A DNA stretch of 64,000 nt, from the NCBI RefSeq assembly GCF_017876315.1, contig NZ_JAGINU010000004.1, positions 248,001 to 312,000 of the forward strand, in the 5' to 3' direction. Source of the stretch: Pseudonocardia parietis (GTDB taxonomy: Bacteria; Actinomycetota; Actinomycetes; Mycobacteriales; Pseudonocardiaceae). Positions 35,907 through 44,464 of the stretch are shown piece by piece. A model generated the notes under the pieces. It was not told the origin of the DNA. It saw only the letters and a program-made list of their open reading frames with translations, and did no database searches. Numbering within the stretch: the stretch's first letter is position 1; each line of letters starts with the position of its first letter. Made by a program: the position numbers and the translations under genes.

Positions 35907-36009
35907 CGGCCCCCTGCCTGTTTGCTCCGCCGGGAAGACAGAAACACTCGTGCCCGTCCGTCCTGCCCACCTTCATCACAGACCCTCTGTGGGAGCAGTT
36001 TCCAGGCGC

Positions 36010-36590
36010 TGCTTCCCGCACGGAACATCACCCACCCTGTGGGCTGCCACCGGCCCCGCATTCCTGACCGGGTCGTCTTCGACAAGCTCCTGGCGCGCCT
36101 CGTCCTGGGCGGCACCCATTAGCAGCACGCCGACGGGTCCGGCTCGGCCACCACGATGCGCGCCCGGCGCGACGAGTGGATCCGCGCCGGCGTCTTCGAG
36201 CAGCTCCACCACCTGCACTGGAGGCCCACGACCAAGCCGTCGGCCTCGACCTGCACAATCTCGCGGTCGACGGATGCATCGTCAAAGCACCGTGTGGCGG
36301 AGAGAACGCCGGCCGCAGCCCCGTCGACCGCGGCAAGTCAGGCCTCAAGAGATCGGTGCTCGTGGACGGTGGCGGCATTCCGGTCGGATGGGTCCTCGCC
36401 GGGCCAACCGGAACGCGCTCCCTGCTCCTGCCTCCCACGCTGAAGACTCTCGCCGTGCTCGGGTTCCGGCTTCCAGCGGCCATCACCGTCCACCTGGATG
36501 CAGGCTAGGACTTGGCTCGCACCCGGGAACGTCTCCTCGACCGTCCTGCGCTCGGAGCCGAACACCGGCTGCGCGTACTTGGTGGCGACG
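36010..36590 (+). pseudogene. IS5-type transposase remnant (DDE_Tnp_1)
   Basis: VGCHRPRIPDRVVFDKLLAR is followed by TMRARRDEWIRAGVFEQLHH. In a shifted frame come LHNLAVDGCIVKAPCGGENA, GRSPVDRGKSGLKRSVLVDG and PAAITVHLDAG, then a TAG (36506-36508) where the family has a tyrosine codon. DLARTRERLLDRPAL continues after it. The pieces follow the order of IS5-group DDE_Tnp_1 transposases, with the first and second Asp regions recognisable. Several breaks make it non-functional. Confidence 0.6.
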
Positions 36591-36922
36591 GTTTGCCGGT
36601 CGTGGCGTGGGTCAGCACCATCCCACGCTCGAACCGGCCCGAACAGATCCGCAGGAACGCCATCCGGTCCCGGTGCGCCTTTGTCCATCCCGGCCTGCAC
36701 CTTGAACACCAGACCGGCGGTCGGGGCGGCGAGCGGCCGCTCGCACTGGCCGGCGTCGGGGTCGTGGTGTGGCTGGTGTCGCGTTCACAGGTTTGTGCCC
36801 GATGCAGCGCGAGTGAGTACCAGCGTCGACGGCCGCGCTGAGCAGACCGTAGTGCACCATCGTTTCCCTCTTCCGACAAACCCCTGCTGGCATGATCGGA
36901 CGATGACTTCCAGCGGGCCGCG

Positions 36923-37813
36923 ATGAGCGCCGGACCCAAGTTCCCCCAGGTCGAGTACGCCGAGTCGAGCGGCGCGCTGCGGCGATGCTATGACGACATG
37001 CAGTCGGTCCTGCGGGTGCCGTGGGTGATGTTCGCCGCGCGCAGCCTCGCCGTGTTCGGCGGGTTCGTCCCGGCCGCCTGGCAGGCGGCCGCACCCGTCT
37101 TCGGCACCGACCGGGTCGAGCGGGCCGCCGACGAGCTGCGAGCATTGGCGGTGCTGCCAGCCGCCGATCCGCCCGACCCGCGCCCGCGATTGGCCGAGCT
37201 CGATTTCGACGAAGCCAGGATCGGTGAGGTCCGCCGCGCACTGGATGCGCTGAACTACGGCAACGTCAAGTATCTGCTCTTGATTACCGCGTGGTGCGAG
37301 GGCATCCAGGGACGCTCCAGCGGGGGCACGGCGCCAGACGGGCCCGAACCCGCGACGCTGCCGGCGGGGCCGCCGGAGTCGATGGCTGCGCTGCACCTGG
37401 TGGACCCCCGCGGCGCGGACAAGCGGGTGCTCCAGCTGCTGACTCGGGTCACCGACATGCACCTGCACCACGGCCCGTCCAGCGACTTCCGAGTGCTTGC
37501 CGGCTGGCCGGACTTCCTGGAGGTCGCCCTGGACGACGTCCTGGGCCCGGTGGTGCGCAGCGCCTGCTACGAGACCACTGCCCTCGCCCTCCTGGAACGC
37601 GCCCGCGCCCATGTCCGGAGATTCCCAGGCCCGGCGGGGCTTACCCCCGAGCAGGCGCTCGCGGTCTGCACCGAGACCGAGGTCGCGGCGATCACCGGGC
37701 TGCTGTTCCTGTTCCAGCGCTTCATCCTCGACGTCACCATCGACATGGTGCGCTGCTCACAGGCTCTCGACGGGCGCGACGCCGCGGCGTCCTCGCCGTT
37801 CTCAGCGCGGTAA
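36923..37813 (+). CDS. dehI: 2-haloacid dehalogenase, DehI (group I) family
   Basis: DehI enzymes hydrolyse D- and L-2-haloalkanoic acids directly with water. The 296-residue length equals the family norm. RVPWVMFAAR (W34), NYGNVKYLLL (N114, Y117) and GPSSDFRVLAGWPDF (D188) sit at the positions of the known active-site Trp, Asn, Tyr and Asp. The two-fold pseudo-repeat of helices is evident. The ATG lies in CGCGATGAGC without a good ribosome site. Dehalogenases of this group are often on mobile DNA, which fits the IS debris before it. No transporter or regulator partner is adjacent. Confidence 0.82.
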   Translation: MSAGPKFPQVEYAESSGALRRCYDDMQSVLRVPWVMFAARSLAVFGGFVPAAWQAAAPVFGTDRVERAADELRALAVLPAADPPDPRPRLAELDFDEARIGEVRRALDALNYGNVKYLLLITAWCEGIQGRSSGGTAPDGPEPATLPAGPPESMAALHLVDPRGADKRVLQLLTRVTDMHLHHGPSSDFRVLAGWPDFLEVALDDVLGPVVRSACYETTALALLERARAHVRRFPGPAGLTPEQALAVCTETEVAAITGLLFLFQRFILDVTIDMVRCSQALDGRDAAASSPFSAR

Positions 37814-37999
37814 CGCGGCGGGTCAGCACGGCCAGCTCGGTGGCTGCCAGCCCGAGCTCCATTCCGACGGCCCGACCGATCGAGGCCGCTGCTGCCCGAC
37901 GGCCAGCCGAGCCGGCACGTCGCTCCGCCAACAGCGCGACATCCAGCTCAGCGGCCGACCATCGGGCCGTTCCTCGGCGCTCAGGCAGCCCGGTCGAGC

Positions 38000-38738
38000 T
38001 CACCGGTGCTCGGGGTTGGCGGGGTCGAACCGGCATCCGCGCGGTCCGGCTCGAGCGCCTTGACCGCGCCCGGGTCGCGCGTCACGAGCACGACCGAGCC
38101 CCTCGAACCGGCGCAGCGCGTCGAGCACCGGCTCGCGGCTCGCGGGGTCCAGGTGGTTCGTCGGCTCGTCGAGCAGCAGCGTGGTCGCCGACTGGGAGCC
38201 GCCGTCGGAGGCGGCGAACAGGATCCGGGCCAGCTCGACGCGGCGGCGCTGGCCGCCCGACAGCGTCCGCATCGGCTGCTCGAGCACCCGGTCCGGCAGA
38301 CCGAGGTGGGTGCAGATCCGGGCCGCCTCGGACTCGGCGGCGTAACCGCCGAGCGCGGAGAAGCGCTCCTCGAGCCGGCCGTACTCGCGGACGGCCTTCT
38401 CGTTCTCCGGGCCGTCGACCAGCTCGGCCATCGCCGTCTGGGCCTTCTCCATCTTCGACAGCAGCACGTCCAGCCCGCGGGCGGAGAGCACCCGGTCCTT
38501 CGCGGTGACCGAGAGGTCACCCTCGCGCGGGTCCTGCGGCAGGTAGCCGACCGGGGTGTTCGAGCGGACCTCGCCGGAGTAGGGCTCGCCCTCCCCCGCC
38601 AGCACCCGCATGGTGGTGGTCTTGCCTGCGCCGTTGCGGCCGACCAGGCCGATCCGGTCGCCGGACTGGACCCGCAGGTCGGCACCGGAGAGCAGGATCC
38701 GGGAGCCGGCGCAGCTCGAGGTCGGTCGCGGCGATCAC
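38000..38738 (-). pseudogene. ABC-F ATPase with internal deletion and frameshifts
   Basis: The 5' part reads IAATDLEL then, after a frameshift, GDRIGLVGRNGAGKTTTMRV (Walker A), GEVRSNTPVGYLPQDPREGD and MRTLSGGQRRRVELARIL (signature) up to TLLLDEPTNHLDPASREPVL. These are from an ABC-F protein of the EttA-like group. After DEPTNHLD the text DPASREPVLDALRRFEG and VVLVTRDPGAVKALEPDR looks like the end of the second ABC domain. The linker and most of domain two therefore seem deleted by recombination between the paired domains. Another frameshift lies in that tail. Confidence 0.6.
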
Positions 38739-38864
38739 GGCGATGAGCTCCGTAGGAATGAGGAGGCGGAGGGGACCAAGCTCGGGCAGCCATCGCCACT
38801 GCGCCCGATCCGAACGAGCGGCCGCATGGCAGTGCTGTGGCTCGGCGTGCCGGGCCCGCGCACG

Positions 38865-39290
38865 TCAGGTAGTGCGGGAAGCGCTCTTGTTCGAGCGGGT
38901 GGAGCCCTCGAGGTTCTTCAGGTCGCGCGACAACGACTCGAGGCTGTCGACCTGGTATCGCAACGCCTCGAGCCGGCTGTCCACCGCCGCGCGGAACATC
39001 GACAGTCGACCCAGGAGGTCGTCGACCCGGACCGACTCCAGATCGTCGTGCTGCGCCAAGACGTCGACCGCGGCGAGCAACTCCTTGATCTGCTCGAGGC
39101 TGAAGTCGAGCGGCTTGAGCTGCTTGATCAGCGCCAGGCGATCGACGTCAGCCTCGGTGTAGAGGCGAAAACCTCCCGCCGAGCGCGCCGACGGAGTCAC
39201 CAGATCCATCTCGTCGTAGTGGCGGATGGTGCGCAGCGACAGGCCGATGCGCGTCGCTACCTGGCCGATCTGCATCAGCTCATCGCTCAT
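38865..39290 (-). CDS. MerR-family regulator (copy 1)
   Basis: The 141-residue protein has the MerR winged helix (MQIGQVATRIGLSLRTIRHY, DEMDLVTPSARSAGGFRLYT) followed by a coiled coil (KELLAAVDVLAQHDDLESVR, FRAAVDSRLEALRYQVDSLE). No cysteines suited to metal binding are seen in the C-terminal loop. ATG 39290 is preferred; the upstream extension to 39332 lacks family residues. It is divergent from an rmlC-like gene, and a perfect 16-bp dyad lies between them. A close paralogue occurs at 43831-44247 in the same arrangement. Confidence 0.88.
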   Translation of the reverse strand: MSDELMQIGQVATRIGLSLRTIRHYDEMDLVTPSARSAGGFRLYTEADVDRLALIKQLKPLDFSLEQIKELLAAVDVLAQHDDLESVRVDDLLGRLSMFRAAVDSRLEALRYQVDSLESLSRDLKNLEGSTRSNKSASRTT

Positions 39291-39399
39291 CAGGTTGTCC
39301 ACCTCTCGCGACGGTTCGGTCGACGATGTCATCCGTCGAGGTCGTCAGCAGTTCGATCGAACGCTGCGGCGCGTCCACTGACCCGCACCACCACAACTA

Positions 39400-39420
39400 A
39401 CCCTTACGTAAGGGTACGCT
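39400..39420 (+). promoter_or_regulatory. MerR box ACCCTTACGTAAGGGT with -10 TACGCT
   Basis: The perfect palindrome ACCCTTACGTAAGGGT spans 39400-39415. TACGCT (39415-39420) follows with shared T, so the dyad occupies the spacer region, as MerR operators do. It sits between the divergent merR and rmlC-like genes. Related boxes are at 42138-42153 and 44465-44480. Confidence 0.65.
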
Positions 39421-39561
39421 ACCGTTCACTTGGCGATCGCGAGCGCAGGATACTGCAAGTGGGGGCCAGATAGCGCGACGCGGGAGCAGTACACTCCCAC
39501 ACCCTTCTCTCACGTGAAGGTAATGTAGCCATCACCTGACGCTCTCTGCCGATGAGGTCTG

Positions 39562-40137
39562 ATGCATTTTCGATCCACGTCCCTGCCGGGGGTGCTGCTG
39601 TTCACGCCAACACCGCACCACGACGAGCGGGGTTTCTTCAGCCGTACCGCCGACGCCCGCACGCTGATCAATGCAGGTATCGATCCGGCCGGGTTCGTGC
39701 AGGACTCCCAGTCGCGCAGCCGCCAGGGTGTCGTGCGCGGCATGCACGGACGCACCGGGACCGGGGAGGCCAAGCTGGTGCGCTGTTCTCACGGCGCGCT
39801 CTTCGACGTCGTGGTGGACGCGCGCCCGGACTCACCGACCTTCGGGCAGCGGGCGCAGTTCCGGCTCGACGACGACCATCTCTGGTCGCTCTACCTGCCG
39901 CGCGGGGTGCTGCACGGTTTCCAGGCGCTGACCGAGACGGCCGATATCTGCTACCGCATCGACGCCGAGCACGACCCCCGCGACGATGTCGCGGTCCGCT
40001 ACGCCGACCCCGACCTGGCAATCCCCTGGCCGCTCCCGGTGTCGTTGATCAGCGATCGGGACGCGGCCGCGTCGTCGTGGCGCGATGCCGTGCCGCATCT
40101 ACGCCGCCACGGCAGCCGGTTGACCCCGGCCCCCTGA
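39562..40137 (+). CDS. RmlC-like dTDP-sugar 3,5-epimerase
   Basis: The 191-residue protein matches RmlC in order: GVLLFTPTPHHDERGFFSRT, DSQSRSRQGVVRGMHGRTGT (catalytic histidine in the place of the RGLHYQ motif), AKLVRCSHGALFDVVVDARP, YLPRGVLHGFQALTETADIC and DPDLAIPWP. RmlC epimerises C3 and C5 of dTDP-4-keto-6-deoxyglucose. No rmlABD is near, so it may serve a deoxysugar pathway elsewhere or another role. GAGG lies about 5 bases before the ATG. It is controlled probably by the adjacent MerR protein. A broken copy lies at 44512-44780. Confidence 0.82.
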   Translation: MHFRSTSLPGVLLFTPTPHHDERGFFSRTADARTLINAGIDPAGFVQDSQSRSRQGVVRGMHGRTGTGEAKLVRCSHGALFDVVVDARPDSPTFGQRAQFRLDDDHLWSLYLPRGVLHGFQALTETADICYRIDAEHDPRDDVAVRYADPDLAIPWPLPVSLISDRDAAASSWRDAVPHLRRHGSRLTPAP

Positions 40138-40193
40138 GCCGGTCCGGACGACGTCCGGGGCCTTCCAGCCCTCCGGAGGTCTCCGGACCGCAC

Positions 40194-40235
40194 ACGACGG
40201 TGCCCGCCCAACCCCCTCCCGGCGGGCGCCGTCGT
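40194..40235 (+). terminator. 15-bp stem hairpin after the rmlC-like gene
   Basis: ACGACGGTGCCCGCC (40194-40208) pairs with GGCGGGCGCCGTCGT (40221-40235) with one mismatch, around a 12-base loop. It lies between convergent genes and may terminate both. Confidence 0.65.
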
Positions 40236-40284
40236 CGTGGCCCCTCCGTCGGTGACCACCGATGTCAGTGACTGTTGGCCTACG

Positions 40285-41772
40285 TCAGTGACCGGTGGTG
40301 AGGTGGCCGGCGAGTCGCTCGTGGCGGGTGCTGCTGTCCTGGTTCATGCCGGTCACGGTCACCTCGACCCCGCGTGCGGCGTACTTGGTGGTGATCGCAT
40401 CGAGAGACGCGACCGTCGAGGCGTCCCAGATGTGTGCGGCGGACAGGTCGATGACCACGTGCTGCGGGTCGTTCGCGTAGTCGAAGGAGAAGACCAGGTC
40501 GTTGCTGCTGGCGAAGAACAGCTGGCCGCTGACCCGGTAGACCTTGCTGCTGCCGTCCGGATCGAGCACCGCACTGACCTCGACCAGGTGCGCGACCCGG
40601 TGGGCGAACAGCACCATCGCGACCAGCACGCCGACCCCGACACCGTAGGCCAGGTTGTGCGTGCCGACGGTGACCGCGACGGTCGAGACCATCACCGTCG
40701 TCTCGCTCTTCGGCATCCGGCGCAGGACCGAGACCCGGACGCTGTGCCGGTCGAACGTCGAGATCGCCACCATGATCATGACGGCGACCAGGGCCGCCAT
40801 CGGGATCAACGTAACGAGCTCGCCCAGGGCGACGACGAGGATCAGCAGGAACAGCCCCGCAAGGAGCGTCGACAGACGGGTGCGGGCGCCGGACTTCAGG
40901 TTGATCATCGTCTGGCCGATCATGGCGCAACCACCCATGCCGCCGAAGAAGCCGGTGACGACGTTTGCCACACCCTGGCCCCACGATTCGCGAGTCTTGT
41001 CCGAGTGGGTGTCGGTGATCCCGTCGACCAGCTTGGCCGTCATCAACGACTCGATGAGCCCGACCAACGCGATCGCGAGCGCGTACGGCGCGATGATCGC
41101 CAGCGTCTCACGGGTGAACGGCACCACGGGGAGACCGAGCACGGGCAGGGTGTCGGGCAGCTCGCCCTGGTCGCCGACGGTCGGGACCGCCACGGCCGCG
41201 AACACGGTGAAGGCGGTCAGGGCGACGATCGCGACCAGCGGCGCCGGAACGGCCGTCGTCAACCGCGGTAGCCCGACCATCACGGCGAGTCCGACCGCGG
41301 TGAGGGCGTACACCTGCCACGGGACGTCGACCAGGTGAGGCAGCTGCGAGGTGAAGATGAGGATCGCCAACGCGTTGACGAAGCCGACCATGACGCTACG
41401 CGGCAGGAACCGCATCAGCCGCGCGAAGCCGGTCACCGCGAGCAGCACCTGGACCAGCCCGCCCAGGACGACGGCCGCGAGCAAGTACTCGACGCCGTAC
41501 TCACGCGAGAGCGGGGCGACCACCAGGGCGACGGCACCGGTGGCTGCGGTGATCATCGCCGGCCGGCCACCGCAGAACGCGATGACGACGGCCATCGTGA
41601 ACGACGCGTAGAGGCCCACCTTCGGGTCGACCCCGGCGATGATCGAGAAGGCGATCGCCTCCGGGATCAGCGCCAGCGCGACGACGAGGCCGGCGAGCAC
41701 CTCGGTGCGCAGGACGCGCGGCGCAGGCATGCGGATTTCGGACAGGAACCTGGGCAGGGCAGGACGCGACAT
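40285..41772 (-). CDS. SulP-family inorganic anion transporter with STAS domain
   Basis: This roughly 495-residue transporter has the SulP hallmarks: LAGLVVALALIPEAIAFSII, GVDPKVGLYASFTMAVVIAF and FFGGMGGCAMIGQTMINLKS. It has 11-12 hydrophobic spans and a C-terminal STAS domain (HVVIDLSAAHIWDASTVASL). Substrates of the family include sulfate and bicarbonate. ATG 41772 is chosen because GAGAAAG lies about 6 bases upstream; GTG 41778 overlaps that site. It lies between the two MerR-RmlC cassettes, convergent with the first. Confidence 0.88.
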   Translation of the reverse strand: MSRPALPRFLSEIRMPAPRVLRTEVLAGLVVALALIPEAIAFSIIAGVDPKVGLYASFTMAVVIAFCGGRPAMITAATGAVALVVAPLSREYGVEYLLAAVVLGGLVQVLLAVTGFARLMRFLPRSVMVGFVNALAILIFTSQLPHLVDVPWQVYALTAVGLAVMVGLPRLTTAVPAPLVAIVALTAFTVFAAVAVPTVGDQGELPDTLPVLGLPVVPFTRETLAIIAPYALAIALVGLIESLMTAKLVDGITDTHSDKTRESWGQGVANVVTGFFGGMGGCAMIGQTMINLKSGARTRLSTLLAGLFLLILVVALGELVTLIPMAALVAVMIMVAISTFDRHSVRVSVLRRMPKSETTVMVSTVAVTVGTHNLAYGVGVGVLVAMVLFAHRVAHLVEVSAVLDPDGSSKVYRVSGQLFFASSNDLVFSFDYANDPQHVVIDLSAAHIWDASTVASLDAITTKYAARGVEVTVTGMNQDSSTRHERLAGHLTTGH

Positions 41773-41849
41773 CGCCACTTTCTCAGGGAAGGGGGAGGGG
41801 CAGCCACGACGGCGGGGCCGCGAATCAAGCGGAACTCTACTGTCACGTT

Positions 41850-42137
41850 ATAGGAGAGTCATGCCGGTGTGACCATGGCGACCCTCCCGCGGCGCACACA
41901 TCGAGATCCTGCTGCCCCACGGGCGACGGCCACTCCAGGCGTCGCTTGCTCGATCGCACACGCGCTCCGGCGTCGCGCAATCGCCCGCGCTCCAGCAGCG
42001 GACAGCCCTGCCCGACAAGGACCCTAACTCTGCCGTGTTGGCAACACATCGCAGTACCGTGACGAACTTACAAAGCAGCATCCCAGCAGTTCATCGACGC
42101 GCCCTCCGAGCGTCGCATCACGAACGAGACACCACAC
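41850..42137. other. no gene recognised; SulP upstream region
   Basis: Divergent intergenic sequence. TATAACGTGACAG on the minus strand near 41843-41855 is AT-rich for this region and may belong to the SulP promoter. No gene is supported. Confidence 0.4.
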
Positions 42138-42158
42138 ACCCTCACATTGGGGTAGAGT
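42138..42158 (+). promoter_or_regulatory. MerR-like box ACCCTCACATTGGGGT with -10 TAGAGT
   Basis: ACCCTCACATTGGGGT (42138-42153) matches the perfect box at 39400 in 12 of 16 positions, and TAGAGT (42153-42158) follows with the same one-base overlap. It lies about 97 bases before the small gene at 42255. Confidence 0.5.
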
Positions 42159-42254
42159 ATGTCCGTGCCGGTTGCCTGAGCGACAGCACCTGCCCCCGGA
42201 CCCATCGCCACGTTGGGCTTCGCCCACGACACCGCGCAATGAGGGAGACGGATA

Positions 42255-42425
42255 GTGGACCATCCCCCATCCACGGCGCCCGAGGCCGGCACGAGCCTCG
42301 ATCCGGGTGAAATCCTGGCCATCGCCGAGCAGTCGGATGCACCGCACGAGGTCCTTGCTGCCATCGACAGACTCGACCGTTCGGAGAGGTTTTACTTCCT
42401 CGTCGATCTCTGGTCGGCGCACTAG
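42255..42425 (+). CDS. small DUF2795-like protein
   Basis: The 56-residue frame reads LDPGEILAIAEQSDAPHEVL then AAIDRLDRSERFYFLVDLW. This resembles the short DUF2795 fold of actinobacteria, in which a ..A...gA..eVl..i..L..r.f....dl pattern recurs. GAGGGAG lies 7 bases before the GTG. It follows the MerR-like box and precedes the ADP-ribosylglycohydrolase-like gene by 102 bases, probably in one operon. Function unknown. Confidence 0.65.
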   Translation: MDHPPSTAPEAGTSLDPGEILAIAEQSDAPHEVLAAIDRLDRSERFYFLVDLWSAH

Positions 42426-42527
42426 CAATCAGCGACACTGCCGGTGCAGCGCTCCCCGGCGCCGACCCGGCGCCACAGCCGCGACGCGCGAGCCCGGCCA
42501 TCGTCGCCCCTCCGCAGAGGAGTCTTC

Positions 42528-43499
42528 ATGACACACGACGACGTGCAGAATCTGGTCGAACGGTTCTGGCAGGGAAAAGCCCGCGGCTTGTTGCTAGGTC
42601 AGGCATGTGCCGATGGGCTGGCCACCCTATTCGATGGACGAGCAGCCCTCGGCCCAGCAGAGTTCGACGACCTCTCCGCCGCCGGTGAGCGGCCGTTCCG
42701 GCACACTGCGCCGACCGAGTTAGCCCTCGGGATCGCGGAGTACCTGGCCAACCACGGGATCGTCCGGCACGCCGGCGCCTGGGTACTGCAAACCTATCTG
42801 GCCAACACCTGGTGGGCCGGCCAGCAGCGCGCCGGCTTCGGCCTCGACGACACCGGATTGTTCAAGGCCGTCCTCGAAGGGCGCGACCTGCCTCGCGCCG
42901 CCACACCGCGCATGGGGGTCGACCCAGCCGCCGTCGTCGCCCCGTTCGCCCTCACCGCCCTCGGTGGTCCGGACCTGCCCGAGGCAGCGCGCATATGCTC
43001 CGGGCTGCTCACCGGCGATGCCACCGCCCATGCCGCAGCGGCGTTGTTCGCCTCCGCGGTGGCGCTGGCGCTCGCCGGTGATTCCGGCCGCCCGATCCGC
43101 ACCGATCTCCTGCTCCGCCGGCTGCACGACGCAGCCGGCCCGGACGCGGCGCCTGCCATCGCGCTGCTGCAACAGCTTGCCGCCGACGGAGCACCCCCGT
43201 CGACAGCTCGGCGAGTGCTACTCACCGAGGGCCTCGGCGCCGCCGGGCCGGCCGCAGCAGGGGTGCTCGCGTTTCTGAGCCACCCGGACAACCCCCACCA
43301 GGCCGTCCGCTACGCCGTGCACATCGGGGGACCGAGCGCGACGATCGCCTCGATGACCGGCGCGCTCGCCGGCGCCCGGCACGGCGTGCAGGGGCTACCC
43401 CTCACGTGGCGCTCGCGCCTCGACGGAGCCGACAGGATCGAGGAACTCGCCGACCGCCTGGCACAACAGCACACCGCCGCCCTGAGCACCGGCGCGTGA
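42528..43499 (+). CDS. DraG/ADP-ribosylglycohydrolase-fold protein lacking metal-binding Asp residues
   Basis: The 323-residue protein follows ADP-ribosylglycohydrolase order: ARGLLLGQACADGLATLF (usual GDALG), FRHTAPTELALGIAEYLANH (usual TDDTEMAL), ATPRMGVDPAAVVAPFAL, DATAHAAAALFASAVALAL and HIGGPSATIASMTGALAGAR (usual GGDTDT). The aspartates that bind the two magnesium ions are replaced: T60-A-P-T63 and G268-P-S-A-T272. A catalytically dead reader or binder of ADP-ribose is therefore likely. AGAGGAG precedes the ATG by 5 bases. It is downstream of the small DUF2795-like gene. Confidence 0.75.
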   Translation: MTHDDVQNLVERFWQGKARGLLLGQACADGLATLFDGRAALGPAEFDDLSAAGERPFRHTAPTELALGIAEYLANHGIVRHAGAWVLQTYLANTWWAGQQRAGFGLDDTGLFKAVLEGRDLPRAATPRMGVDPAAVVAPFALTALGGPDLPEAARICSGLLTGDATAHAAAALFASAVALALAGDSGRPIRTDLLLRRLHDAAGPDAAPAIALLQQLAADGAPPSTARRVLLTEGLGAAGPAAAGVLAFLSHPDNPHQAVRYAVHIGGPSATIASMTGALAGARHGVQGLPLTWRSRLDGADRIEELADRLAQQHTAALSTGA

Positions 43500-43783
43500 G
43501 CGCCGAGCTCATGCGCCCGCGCTCCCCGCGCCTGGCACGCACCCTGCCGGCCCAGATCCTGGCCGCGCTCGACACCCAGACACTGGTCGTTGCGGGCACG
43601 GCCGCGTTCGCCCGCGTGATCGCCGGCGTCACCGCCCAACTGCGCGACGTCCAAGCCGAACGCAACGACCTTGCTGTCGAACTCGAAGCCCGCCTGGAGG
43701 TCCACCCTCTTGGGCTGGTTCTGACCTCGATGCCCGGACTCGGGGTCTCCGACCGCCATCAAGACGACCCACCCCCGCCGTAG
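43500..43783 (+). pseudogene. IS110 transposase fragment
   Basis: Directly after the TGA at 43497-43499, RPRSPRLARTLPAQILAALD and QTLVVAGTAAFARVIAGVTA to LTSMPGLGVSDR closely follow residues about 212-290 of the IS110 transposase at 23063. It breaks at the point where that protein reads VRTAIK. The abrupt joint suggests a deletion that may have defined the present end of the upstream gene. Confidence 0.8.
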
Positions 43784-43830
43784 ATCCCCGAGATGTTGCC
43801 GTGGGCCGGAGCGCACGCAGACGAGGCGGC

Positions 43831-44247
43831 TCAGGAGGAGCGCGAGGCGTTCCCCGACCGACTCGAGATGTCGAGGTTCTTCAGGTCACGTGACAAGAAT
43901 TCGAGGCTGTCGACCTGGTGGCGCAGGGCGTCGAGCCGACTGTCCGTGGCCGCCCGGAACATCGCCAGACGACCGAGCAAATCCTCGAGCCGCTCCGGGG
44001 TGAGCTCGTCCTGCAGCCCGTCCACCGTCGCCAGCAGCTCCTTGATCTGCTCGAGGCTGAAGTCGAGTGGCTTGAGCCGCTTGATGAACGCCAACCGATC
44101 GACATCCGACTCGGTGTAGAGCCGGAATCCGCCCGCCGAACGTGCCGACGGGGTCACCAGCCCCACTTCGTCCCAGTGGCGGATGGTGCGCAGCGACAAG
44201 CCGATACGCGTCGATACCTGACCGATCTGCATCAGCTCATTGCCCAT
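43831..44247 (-). CDS. MerR-family regulator (copy 2)
   Basis: The 138-residue protein is a close paralogue of the one at 38865-39290: MQIGQVSTRIGLSLRTIRHW, DEVGLVTPSARSAGGFRLYT, then the coil FRAATDSRLDALRHQVDSLE. The DNA-binding part is nearly identical, so both may bind the same boxes. ATG 44247 aligns with the copy 1 start. It is again divergent from an rmlC-like gene, here broken. Confidence 0.87.
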   Translation of the reverse strand: MGNELMQIGQVSTRIGLSLRTIRHWDEVGLVTPSARSAGGFRLYTESDVDRLAFIKRLKPLDFSLEQIKELLATVDGLQDELTPERLEDLLGRLAMFRAATDSRLDALRHQVDSLEFLSRDLKNLDISSRSGNASRSS

Positions 44248-44359
44248 CGAGATGGCCCACCTTCCGTCACCGCCCGTCGCAGGCGTCCTCGGTCGAGGAT
44301 AGTCAGCGGCGCGGACGATAGGTGCACGACGCGCCCATCGCTGCGCGCCGTCTCCCATA

Positions 44360-44375
44360 ACACTTACGCAGGGCG
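44360..44375. promoter_or_regulatory. possible degenerate MerR box
   Basis: ACACTTACGCAGGGCG matches the perfect box in 11 of 16 positions and lies 113 bases upstream of merR copy 2. It may be autoregulatory. Support is weak. Confidence 0.3.
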
Positions 44376-44464
44376 CACCAGGCCCCCTTGGACGCGCGGA
44401 CCCCACGACCCTATATCTGCACGTAAGTTCAGTATAGTGCGTTCCAGATTCGACTGCTCACATT

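Noticed and set aside
23063..43783. composite transposon bounded by the two IS110 sequences
   Set aside because: The right copy is only a short internal fragment without ends, and the interval contains other complete elements, so it cannot transpose as a unit.
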